Positions 1-8,787 of a stretch of DNA of 64,000 bases are shown here, piece after piece; position 1 is the stretch's first letter; every line of letters begins with the position of its first letter. Where the stretch lies: contig CATJXY010000050.1 in NCBI GenBank assembly GCA_949744505.1, forward strand, positions 1 to 64,000, read 5' to 3'. This DNA comes from an uncultured Erysipelotrichaceae bacterium. GTDB lineage: Bacteria; Bacillota_I; Bacilli_A; Erysipelotrichales; Erysipelotrichaceae. The notes beneath the pieces were generated by a model. It had not been told where the DNA came from, did no database searches, and worked only from the letters and a program-made list of their open reading frames with translations. A program made the translations under genes and the position numbers.

Positions 1-19
1 CCAACTGCGCTAAGGGTCC
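1..19 (-). tRNA. 5' end of a tRNA cut by the window edge
   Basis: The minus strand reads GGACCCTTAGCGCAGTTGG and runs off the window start. It looks like a tRNA 5' acceptor strand followed by a D-arm (AGCGCAGTTGG). It lies just downstream of three other minus-strand tRNAs, as expected for a tRNA cluster. The anticodon is outside the window, so the identity is unknown. Confidence 0.6.
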
Positions 20-45
20 AAACGAATTCTACAAGATTGATTAAA

Positions 46-122
46 TGGTGGCGAGGGTGGGACTCGAACCCACGACCTTTCGGGTATGAACCGAATGCTC
101 TAGCCAACTAAGCTACCTAGCC
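46..122 (-). tRNA. tRNA-Met(CAT), elongator type
   Basis: The minus strand folds as a cloverleaf. The anticodon stem TTCGG/CCGAA encloses loop TTCATAC (anticodon CAT), the T-arm is GTGGG-TTCGAGT-CCCAC, and CCA is encoded at 46-48. G1:C72 pairs and the anticodon stem lacks the three G:C pairs of an initiator, so this is an elongator Met tRNA. A tRNA-Ile2 cannot be fully excluded. The acceptor stem GGCTAGG/CCTCGCC has one mismatch (T4 opposite C69). Confidence 0.92.
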
Positions 123-132
123 AAATTTAATA

Positions 133-209
133 TGGTCGGGATGGCAGGATTCGAACCTGTGACCCCTTGATCCCAAATCAAGTGCACTACCAAGCTGTGC
201 TACATCCCG
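133..209 (-). tRNA. tRNA-Pro(TGG)
   Basis: The minus strand begins CGGGATG and ends CATCCCG-A-CCA, with CCA encoded at 133-135. The anticodon stem CTTGA/TCAAG holds loop TTTGGGA, giving anticodon TGG. It lies 10 bp from tRNA-Met and 8 bp from tRNA-Arg, so the three are probably one transcript. Confidence 0.95.
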
Positions 210-217
210 TAAAATAT

Positions 218-294
218 TGGCGCGCCCAGTAGGAATCGAACCCGCAACCTTTTGATCCGTAGTCAAACGCTCTATCCAGTTGAGCTATGGGCGC
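218..294 (-). tRNA. tRNA-Arg(ACG)
   Basis: The minus strand acceptor stem is GCGCCCA/TGGGCGC with discriminator G and encoded CCA (218-220). The anticodon stem TTTGA/TCAAA encloses CTACGGA, giving anticodon ACG. A34 would be edited to inosine by TadA. It is the promoter-proximal gene of the cluster. Confidence 0.95.
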
Positions 295-326
295 ATATTT
301 TGCTATCACCTTGACAGCGCTATATA

Positions 327-355
327 ATAATAGCACTGAGTTTAGAAAAAATCAA
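327..355 (-). promoter_or_regulatory. Promoter of the tRNA cluster
   Basis: On the minus strand the -35 TTGATT (350-355) and -10 TATTAT (327-332) are separated by exactly 17 bp. The predicted start lies about 25 bp before tRNA-Arg. Confidence 0.75.
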
Positions 356-453
356 CAACAAATTTATTATTTTTAAATAAAAGTCAAATTCTTTAATTTC
401 CAAAAAGGTTTTTTATACAATTTAAAAAGAATCAAGAACCTGTTTTTAAAATG

Positions 454-489
454 AAAATAGTCACTTCAAATATGAAGTGACTATTTTTT
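454..489 (-). terminator. Intrinsic terminator after clpB
   Basis: A 15-bp perfect stem (454-468 with 473-487) closes a 4-nt loop and overlaps the end of clpB. It has U-rich flanks on both strands, so it may act in both directions. It separates clpB from the tRNA cluster. Confidence 0.8.
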
Positions 490-3040
490 ACTTAACAAGA
501 ATAGTAAACTGTTTATTCTCATCACAATCTACATAAATTGTACTTCCTGTTGGTACATCTTCTTCAATCAACTTTTTAGCAATTAATGTTTCTATACTTC
601 TTTGTATCATTCTTTTCATTGGTCGTGCCCCAAATACCGAATCAGAACCTTCAGCAATAATTTGATTCATTGCCAAATCTGATACTGATAAATGAATATC
701 TTTCTTTTCCAGTCTTGTTGCCAACTGTGAAATAAATTTATTCGCAATCTTCTTAAATACAGCCTCATCCAAAGAATTGAATACAATAATTTCATCAATA
801 CGATTAACAAATTCCGGTTTAAAGTATTTACCTACTTCTTCTCGATAATGTTTATCTCTTTCAACAGTATTTTTTTCAAATGCATATTGAGATCCCAAAT
901 TGCTTGTCATGATTATCAATGTATTTTTAAAATCTACAGTAACTCCTTTTGAATCAGTAATACGACCATCATCTAAGATTTGTAAAAGAACATTGAATAC
1001 ATCGGGATGTGCCTTTTCCACCTCATCAAGGAGAACTATAGAATATGGTTTCTTTCTTACAGCTTCTGTTAATTGTCCGCCTTCTTCAAATCCAACATAT
1101 CCCGGAGGAGCTCCTATCAATCTTGCCACACTATGTTTTTCCATATATTCACTCATATCTATACGAATGATCTTATTTTCACTATCAAACAATTGTTCGG
1201 CAAGAGCTTTTGCAACCTCAGTTTTACCAACACCGGTAGGACCTAAGAACAAGAAAGATCCAATAGGTCTATTCTCATCTTGAATTTGTGCTTTAGAACG
1301 AAGAATCGCATCTGAAACCATCTTCAATGCTTCGTCTTGCCCCATAACTCTTTGAGAAAGAATTTCATTCAAATGAATTAATTTCTGCCTTTCTGTTGCA
1401 ATTAATTTGGTTACTTCAATATGAGTCCACCTTGAAACAATTTTTGCGATTCTCTCTTCATCAACAACTTCCTGTAGAATTGTATTTTTAGTTTCTTCTG
1501 ATTCCCGAATTTTTTTCTCTAAAGAAGGAATCGTATCATATTGAAGCTTTGCTGCCGCTTCATATCTTGCTTCATTCTGAGCTCTTGTAAATTCCAATCT
1601 GGCTTCTTCTAATTGTTTTTTATAGTTTTTAGAAGATTCAACTTTTTGTTTTTCTTCTTGCCACTTTGAAGTTAAAATCTCATTTTCCTCTTTCAAATTC
1701 GCAAGTTCCTTCTGTATTTCATTTAATCGTTCTTTTGTTTTTGAATCGGTTTCCTTTTTCAATGAAACTTCTTCAATTTCCAATTGCATGATTTTTCTCT
1801 TTAATTCATCTAACGCCTCCGGCATAGAGTCAATTTCAACTCGAATCATTGCACATGCTTCATCGATTAAATCAATTGCTTTATCAGGAAGAAAACGATC
1901 CGTAATATATCTGTTGCTAAGCACAGCCGCTGCGATGATAGCCTCATCTTTAATCTGAACACCATGATGAGTTTCAAAACGGTCCTTCAATCCTCGTAAA
2001 ATAGAAATCGTTTCTTCTACACTCGGCTCATCTACCAAAATTTTTTGGAATCTTCTTTCCAACGCTTTATCTTTTTCTATATATAAACGATATTCATCAT
2101 AAGTTGTAGCACCGATACATTTTAGTTCTCCTCTTGCCAACATCGGTTTTAATAAATTTGCCGCATCCATAGAACCTTCTGTTTTTCCTGCACCAACAAG
2201 GTTGTGAATCTCATCGATAAAAAGAATAATATTCCCATCAGCTTCTTTCACTTCATTCAAAACTGTCTTTAATCGTTCTTCAAATTCCCCACGATATTTT
2301 GCCCCGGCAATTAAAGCCCCCATATCTAATTCTATAAGACGTTTCTCTTTTAATCCGAAAGGAACATCCCCTTTCATGATACGCCACGCCAAACCCTCTG
2401 CAATGGCCGTTTTTCCCACTCCCGGATCACCAATTAATATCGGGTTATTTTTTGTTTTACGAGATAAGATTTCAATGACACGCCGGATTTCATCATCCCT
2501 TCCAATTACCGGGTCAATCTTATTGTTTTTAACATCTTCGACTAAATCTCGACCGTATTTTTCTAATGCATCTAATTGATTTTCTGAATTTGCTTCATTC
2601 ATCTTCTTATCACCCCTTCTTTCCATTTCTGCTTTTTCAAGCTGTTTTTTTGTGATATTTGTTACTTTCAGCAATTCATTACATATCGAATCTTGATTAA
2701 ATAAAAGTCCAATCAAGAAAGCAACCGAAGTCATGTAGGTTTCTTCATGAACTTGTGACCATGAAGTTGCATCTTGAAATGCTTTTACTACATAACGACT
2801 CAAATTGGGTTCATCATGATTCGAAACTTTAGGTAATCTTTCCAATTCTTTATTAATAAGAAATAAGCATTCTTTCTTATTAATTCCACAACGTTTAAAT
2901 AATCCATCACATCCATCATCTTCAAAAAGTATTTTTAAACAATGCGCAGATGTTATTTCAGGATTATTTTGATCTTTTGTCAACATCACTGCCTTTTGGA
3001 TCACATTTTGTAATCGCTCACTCATTTTATCAAAATTCAT
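488..3040 (-). CDS. clpB: ATP-dependent chaperone ClpB (Hsp100 disaggregase)
   Basis: An 850-residue Hsp100 protein that, with DnaK/DnaJ/GrpE, pulls aggregated polypeptides through a hexameric pore in the cytoplasm. Order of domains: Clp-N double repeat (about 1-145), first AAA+ module with Walker A GDPGVGKTA near residue 200 and Walker B LFIDEIHNL, a coiled-coil M domain (about 395-530), and a second AAA+ module with GPTGVGKTE near 600 and VLLDEVEKA. The coiled-coil M domain and family length separate it from ClpC/ClpA. The start at 3040 is chosen because AGGAGG lies 6 nt upstream; a start at 3061 would lie inside the CIRCE operator. It follows dnaJ and is controlled by its own CIRCE, so HrcA rather than CtsR is the likely repressor. 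Confidence 0.97.
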   Translation of the reverse strand: MNFDKMSERLQNVIQKAVMLTKDQNNPEITSAHCLKILFEDDGCDGLFKRCGINKKECLFLINKELERLPKVSNHDEPNLSRYVVKAFQDATSWSQVHEETYMTSVAFLIGLLFNQDSICNELLKVTNITKKQLEKAEMERRGDKKMNEANSENQLDALEKYGRDLVEDVKNNKIDPVIGRDDEIRRVIEILSRKTKNNPILIGDPGVGKTAIAEGLAWRIMKGDVPFGLKEKRLIELDMGALIAGAKYRGEFEERLKTVLNEVKEADGNIILFIDEIHNLVGAGKTEGSMDAANLLKPMLARGELKCIGATTYDEYRLYIEKDKALERRFQKILVDEPSVEETISILRGLKDRFETHHGVQIKDEAIIAAAVLSNRYITDRFLPDKAIDLIDEACAMIRVEIDSMPEALDELKRKIMQLEIEEVSLKKETDSKTKERLNEIQKELANLKEENEILTSKWQEEKQKVESSKNYKKQLEEARLEFTRAQNEARYEAAAKLQYDTIPSLEKKIRESEETKNTILQEVVDEERIAKIVSRWTHIEVTKLIATERQKLIHLNEILSQRVMGQDEALKMVSDAILRSKAQIQDENRPIGSFLFLGPTGVGKTEVAKALAEQLFDSENKIIRIDMSEYMEKHSVARLIGAPPGYVGFEEGGQLTEAVRKKPYSIVLLDEVEKAHPDVFNVLLQILDDGRITDSKGVTVDFKNTLIIMTSNLGSQYAFEKNTVERDKHYREEVGKYFKPEFVNRIDEIIVFNSLDEAVFKKIANKFISQLATRLEKKDIHLSVSDLAMNQIIAEGSDSVFGARPMKRMIQRSIETLIAKKLIEEDVPTGSTIYVDCDENKQFTILVK

Positions 3041-3054
3041 AAACGCCCTCCTTT

Positions 3055-3081
3055 TTAGCACTTAAATAGTTTGAGTGCTAA
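3055..3081 (-). promoter_or_regulatory. CIRCE operator of clpB
   Basis: TTAGCACTT, 9 nt, GAGTGCTAA. This is the HrcA-binding inverted repeat with a single departure from TTAGCACTC-N9-GAGTGCTAA. It lies just upstream of the clpB Shine-Dalgarno, in the 5' leader. Confidence 0.93.
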
Positions 3082-3095
3082 TACATGTTTTTTTT

Positions 3096-3119
3096 AAAAG
3101 TAACAGAAAACTGTTACTT
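3096..3119 (-). terminator. Hairpin at the dnaJ 3' end (weak terminator)
   Basis: Perfect 9-bp stem AAGTAACAG/CTGTTACTT with a 4-nt loop, spanning the dnaJ stop codon. On the minus strand it is followed by only four U residues and then A residues. I read it as a partial terminator that allows some read-through into clpB. Confidence 0.55.
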
Positions 3120-4241
3120 AAATGCTTTTTTAAATTTTCCAAATACAGATTCATTTTGTTTTGATTGAATCTTCTTTAGTTTTTCATACAATTCTTTCTC
3201 TTCTTTAGAAAGCTTCTTAGGAATCTCGACTGTTACGGTAACAATCTGATCCCCATCCAGTGAATCTCGACTTCCTTTTACTCCTTTTGATCGCATACGA
3301 AGTTTTTGACCAGATTGTATTCCTGCTGGGATCGTTAATTCTGCATCCCCATATACAGTTGGTACATCCACTTTACATCCAAGTGCCGCATCGACATCAG
3401 AAATCGGAACATCAATATAGATATTGTTGTTTTCTCTTCTGAAATACTCATGTTTTAACACTAGTACTTCAATAATCAAATCACCATTAGGTCCACCATT
3501 ACTTCCCCGTTCTCCTTTGCCACTCACTCGAATTTGTTGACCCGATAAAATTCCTGCCGGGATACTGACTGTTAAATTAACACGTTTATGCTCATATCCC
3601 TGTCCATTACACTTTGTACATTTTCGTGTAACCTTTTTACCTGTCCCATGACACTCAGAACATACACTTTGGCTTTGAAATACTCCAAAAGCAGTTCTTT
3701 GCTGTGTAGTTACCCTACCGGTACCATTACATCGTGTGCAAACTTTGATATCATCTTTGCTGTACGCCCCTGTTCCACCACAACTTGAACATTGTTCATC
3801 GACATCGATTACAATATCTTCTTTTTTACCAAATATTGCATCCATGAAATCTATTCGAAGCTGCATATAGCGATCCTGACCTTTTCTAGGGCCATTGCTT
3901 TGACGACTGCTACCGCTAAATCCACCAAAGCCACCGCCAAAAAACGATCCGAATAAATCACTCAAATCATCAAAACCGCCTGTTCCTTGGAACCCGGAAC
4001 CAAATCCGGAATTCGGATCAACACCGGCAAAACCATATTGATCATAAGCCGCTTTTTTCTGTGGATCACTTAACACTTCGTAAGCTTCGTTAATTTCTTT
4101 GAATTTATCAGCTGCATCCGGTTCTTTATTTACATCCGGATGATATTTTTTTGCCATCTGACGATAAGCTTTTTTGATTGCTGCTTCATCAGCGCTTTTA
4201 CTAATTCCTAATACTTCATAATAATCTCTTTTATTGCTCAT
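3114..4241 (-). CDS. dnaJ: Chaperone DnaJ (Hsp40)
   Basis: A 375-residue type I Hsp40 that stimulates the DnaK ATPase and delivers substrates. The J domain (1-70) carries HPD within KYHPDVNKE. A Gly/Phe-rich linker follows (about 75-110). The zinc-binding centre has all four repeats: CSSCGGTG, CTRCNGTG, CSECHGTG and CTKCNGQG. The C-terminal substrate-binding and dimerisation domains are complete. The start has an AAGGGA ribosome site. It lies 116 bp after dnaK in the same direction and is expected to be cotranscribed from the hrcA promoter. Confidence 0.97.
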   Translation of the reverse strand: MSNKRDYYEVLGISKSADEAAIKKAYRQMAKKYHPDVNKEPDAADKFKEINEAYEVLSDPQKKAAYDQYGFAGVDPNSGFGSGFQGTGGFDDLSDLFGSFFGGGFGGFSGSSRQSNGPRKGQDRYMQLRIDFMDAIFGKKEDIVIDVDEQCSSCGGTGAYSKDDIKVCTRCNGTGRVTTQQRTAFGVFQSQSVCSECHGTGKKVTRKCTKCNGQGYEHKRVNLTVSIPAGILSGQQIRVSGKGERGSNGGPNGDLIIEVLVLKHEYFRRENNNIYIDVPISDVDAALGCKVDVPTVYGDAELTIPAGIQSGQKLRMRSKGVKGSRDSLDGDQIVTVTVEIPKKLSKEEKELYEKLKKIQSKQNESVFGKFKKAFK

Positions 4242-4321
4242 GTTATATCCCTTCTATCCAATTCACAGTTTACCTTACCAAAAATCGGATTCTGGTTCAG
4301 CATAGGTCAATCGCACACAAA

Positions 4322-4339
4322 TCCTAGAAATTTCTAGGA
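4322..4339. repeat. 18-bp perfect palindrome between dnaK and dnaJ
   Basis: TCCTAGAAATTTCTAGGA reads the same on both strands and is followed on the minus strand by a U/G-rich stretch (ATTTGTGTG). It is the only notable structure in the 116-bp dnaK-dnaJ gap. It could be a weak attenuator, an RNA-processing site or a protein-binding site. Confidence 0.6.
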
Positions 4340-4357
4340 CTTGCGGCAAATTCAATT

Positions 4358-6178
<1,821 letters not shown>

Positions 6179-6183
6179 TTATT

Positions 6184-6726
6184 TTACTCGCTGACCTTAA
6201 CCATGGCAGCTCTTAATAAACGATCTTTAAGCTTATATCCCTTTTGGAATACTTGCAATACTTGATTTGATTCCACACCATCAACAGCCTCACTCATAAT
6301 TGCTTGATGGAAATTGGCATCAAACTCTTTTCCTTCTGCTTCCACTTCCTCAACCCCCTCTTTATTCAGGGCATGGACAAGCTGAGCATAAATCATTTCA
6401 ACTCCTTTTCGGTATGAATTCTCTTCCTCTGATGGAGCAGCAAGTGCTCTTTCAAGATTATCAAGTACCGGAAGGATATCTAAAGCGAAACTTTGAATTC
6501 GATATTTCTTATTCATTTCAAATTCGCTTTGGAGTCTTTTTTTCATATTTTCTGTATCTGCATATGCTTTCAAATAATCATTTTTTAATTTCAAATTAGA
6601 AGTTTCTAATTCTTCAATTTTTTCTTTGAGAAGTTCCACTTCGGTTTTTTCAGTTAACTCTTCTTTTTCCTCAGTTTCTTCCAATGGATTTTTTTCTAAT
6701 TCATCTTTAACTTCGTTCTCGTTCAT
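6184..6726 (-). CDS. grpE: Nucleotide exchange factor GrpE
   Basis: A 180-residue GrpE, the exchange factor that releases ADP from DnaK. The N-terminus is a highly charged Glu/Lys coiled coil, followed by the conserved core (KKRLQSEFEMNKKYRIQSFA, DILPVLDNLERAL, GVEMIYAQL) and the C-terminal beta domain (QVLQVFQKGYKLKDRLLRAA). Two tandem ATG codons exist. The first, at 6729, overlaps the hrcA stop as ATGA. The second, at 6726, is better spaced (6 nt) from AGGAGG and is preferred here. Either way it is translationally coupled to hrcA. Confidence 0.95.
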   Translation of the reverse strand: MNENEVKDELEKNPLEETEEKEELTEKTEVELLKEKIEELETSNLKLKNDYLKAYADTENMKKRLQSEFEMNKKYRIQSFALDILPVLDNLERALAAPSEEENSYRKGVEMIYAQLVHALNKEGVEEVEAEGKEFDANFHQAIMSEAVDGVESNQVLQVFQKGYKLKDRLLRAAMVKVSE

Positions 6727-7742
6727 CATGATCCTCCTTTTTTATATAAATTTTCAATAGCTTCTGACATATAGTCAAGTATTGATACTACCTTATCATA
6801 ATTCATCCTAGATGGACCGACAACCATCAATTGTCCTTCCTCTCCTTGGCGAATTGTAAATTTGCTAGTAACAACTGCCATATCATCAATCCACATCAAT
6901 TCACCTTTATTACCGACCTTAATTGCGGTATCATTCTTGTTATTCTGAAAATCTCGCCATACGGAGTGATTTTCCAAGAGATTCATAAACGCTCTCAATT
7001 TTTCAATATCGGCAAATTCCGGTTGATACAACATTTTATTTTGTCCACTAAAATAAACATTATCACTGGCAAACTTGACAAAAGCTTGAACAAACGCTCT
7101 AAATAACATTTCATGATGAACGACTGCATTTTCTAAGATTGGGCGAATCTGATTCATCTTTTCAACCACATCTTTAATTAAAGTTCCTTTTAAACGGTCA
7201 TTAAGGATTACGCAACAGTTTTCAATATCTTCAACTGTACAATCCGTATCAAAATTAAAAATACTATTTTCGGTATAACCCGTATTAGTAATAAAGACCG
7301 CCACCGCACTTCTTTCGTTGATCGGAAATAATTTTACATGTTCCAATCTTTGATCTGAAGCATCCGGGCCTAAAGCTCCCGAAGCAAGATTTGTCATCTT
7401 TGCTAAAACATCACAGCTATGTTTAATTACTTCATTTAAATTCATAGATGAAGTTTCAAAGGTTTGTTTCAGTGCAATTTCCAATTGTTCATCTAGTTTA
7501 TTTTCTAAAAGATGTTCGACATAAAACTTATATCCGGTAGTACTCGGAACTCTTCCGCTAGAAGTATGTGTTTTTTCAAGAAACCCCATTTCTTCCAATA
7601 CAACCATATCATTTCTGATAGTAGCACTCGAATATGGAAGGTCGTACTTTTTCATCAAAGTAATTGATCCAACCGGCTCCGCAGTTTTTATAAACTCATC
7701 CACGATTGCCTTAAATATTCTTACTCTTCTTTCTGTCAGCAT
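6726..7742 (-). CDS. hrcA: Heat-inducible transcription repressor HrcA
   Basis: A 338-residue repressor that binds CIRCE and is kept active by GroE. It has an N-terminal winged helix (about 1-75, LTERRVRIFKAIVDEF...AEPVGS...SSATIRNDM), a GAF-like regulatory domain and a dimerisation region. The AAGGAGG ribosome site is followed by GTGGAAGG and ATG. It is the first gene of the heat-shock operon and is autoregulated: two CIRCE repeats surround its promoter. Confidence 0.97.
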   Translation of the reverse strand: MLTERRVRIFKAIVDEFIKTAEPVGSITLMKKYDLPYSSATIRNDMVVLEEMGFLEKTHTSSGRVPSTTGYKFYVEHLLENKLDEQLEIALKQTFETSSMNLNEVIKHSCDVLAKMTNLASGALGPDASDQRLEHVKLFPINERSAVAVFITNTGYTENSIFNFDTDCTVEDIENCCVILNDRLKGTLIKDVVEKMNQIRPILENAVVHHEMLFRAFVQAFVKFASDNVYFSGQNKMLYQPEFADIEKLRAFMNLLENHSVWRDFQNNKNDTAIKVGNKGELMWIDDMAVVTSKFTIRQGEEGQLMVVGPSRMNYDKVVSILDYMSEAIENLYKKGGS

Positions 7743-7754
7743 CCTTCCACCTCC

Positions 7755-7781
7755 TTAGCACTCTGTTTCTATGTCTGCTAA
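7755..7781 (-). promoter_or_regulatory. CIRCE operator downstream of the hrcA -10
   Basis: TTAGCACTC, 9 nt, GTCTGCTAA; two mismatches in one arm. It begins two bases beyond the -10 hexamer and covers the probable transcription start and early leader of hrcA. Confidence 0.85.
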
Positions 7782-7782
7782 T

Positions 7783-7811
7783 AGTATACGATAAAAAATT
7801 AGCACTGTCAA
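7783..7811 (-). promoter_or_regulatory. Promoter of hrcA-grpE-dnaK-dnaJ
   Basis: On the minus strand, -35 TTGACA (7806-7811) and -10 TATACT (7783-7788) are 17 bp apart. This is a near-consensus vegetative promoter embedded between two CIRCE repeats. Confidence 0.92.
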
Positions 7812-7825
7812 CAAATAAGTGCTAA
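7799..7825 (-). promoter_or_regulatory. CIRCE operator over the hrcA -35
   Basis: TTAGCACTG, 9 nt, AAGTGCTAA. This second CIRCE copy contains the -35 hexamer, so HrcA binding here would occlude RNA polymerase directly. Confidence 0.9.
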
Positions 7826-7845
7826 TTTTTTCATTCTTTTCGCAT

Positions 7846-8787
7846 TTAATGTGATGGCTTATAAAAAGCTCTGTTTTCCAACGAGAAAATCCTTGATGTA
7901 AACTTCCCCGCTTCTGTTTGAGATAAACTTTTATCAAGCATATTTAATCGAGCATCTAAGTTATCAATAAAATTTAAAACTTCCGCTTCTTGAATCATCG
8001 GCAAAACCGGTGATCCGTATTCATATTCACCATGGTGCGAAAGAACCATATGTCTCAATAAGATTGTATATTCTTCATCTTGAAGATTTAATTTTTCCGC
8101 GGTACTTGCTATCATAGCTTGAACTAACGAAATATGACCAATCAGCTTTCCTTTTAATGTATATTCAGTGATGATAGGCCCGGAAAGTTCTTCAAGTTTT
8201 CCGACATCATGTAAAATAATTCCCGCAAACAACAAATCACGATTTAATTGCGGATACAACTCACAAAGTGCAGCACCGATATCAAGCATACCACATGTAT
8301 GAGTTGCTAGTCCCGCAACCATATTATGATGATTTTTTGCGGCAGCTGGATATTGGTAAAACATATCCCCTATTTCATTTATAATGGTAGAGACAAGTTG
8401 ATATAAAACCTCATTATCCAATGATTTAATCGTTAATTCAATTTTATCTTTCAATTTATTTTTTGGTATCGGACTCTCTGGAACAAAATCACCATAATCA
8501 ATTCCTTTTTCATCAACCAATGAGATACTGTGAATTCGAAGTTGGAGCGAATTTCTATACATCAGCACTTCCGCATTTACCAGTCCAATTCTACCACAAC
8601 TGATTTGCTCCGCTTGCTCAGGTTTTACATCCCAGATTTTCCCCTCAATTGTTCCACTTTTATCTTGCAATGTAATAGACAGGTATGGAGCTCCCGTTGT
8701 AGTCACTCCGTTTGTCACTGCTTTAATCAAAAGCTCAGTTTTTATTGATTCTTTTTCTTTAAACTCTGAAATATATTTTTTATTCAT
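7846..8787 (-). CDS. yhaM: 3'-5' exoribonuclease, YhaM/CBF1 family
   Basis: A 313-residue protein with an N-terminal OB fold (about 12-95, LSITLQDKSGTIEGKIWDV) and a C-terminal HD phosphohydrolase domain. The metal-binding HD motif is in GIILHDVGKLEEL, with further histidines in ATHTCGM and HMVLSHHGEYEYG. The family is a Firmicutes 3'-to-5' exonuclease that trims RNA ends (and ssDNA). The chosen ATG overlaps the stop of the upstream glycosyltransferase-RecX gene and has GGAG 7 nt upstream. No terminator separates it from the hrcA promoter, so read-through into hrcA is possible. Confidence 0.9.
   Translation of the reverse strand: MNKKYISEFKEKESIKTELLIKAVTNGVTTTGAPYLSITLQDKSGTIEGKIWDVKPEQAEQISCGRIGLVNAEVLMYRNSLQLRIHSISLVDEKGIDYGDFVPESPIPKNKLKDKIELTIKSLDNEVLYQLVSTIINEIGDMFYQYPAAAKNHHNMVAGLATHTCGMLDIGAALCELYPQLNRDLLFAGIILHDVGKLEELSGPIITEYTLKGKLIGHISLVQAMIASTAEKLNLQDEEYTILLRHMVLSHHGEYEYGSPVLPMIQEAEVLNFIDNLDARLNMLDKSLSQTEAGKFTSRIFSLENRAFYKPSH

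Noticed and set aside
900-1283. Plus-strand open frame opposite clpB
   Set aside because: Antisense shadow of a highly conserved gene, no ribosome site or promoter.
7755-7937. 60-codon frame over the hrcA promoter
   Set aside because: It overlaps the CIRCE repeats, the promoter and the end of yhaM and shows no recognisable protein.
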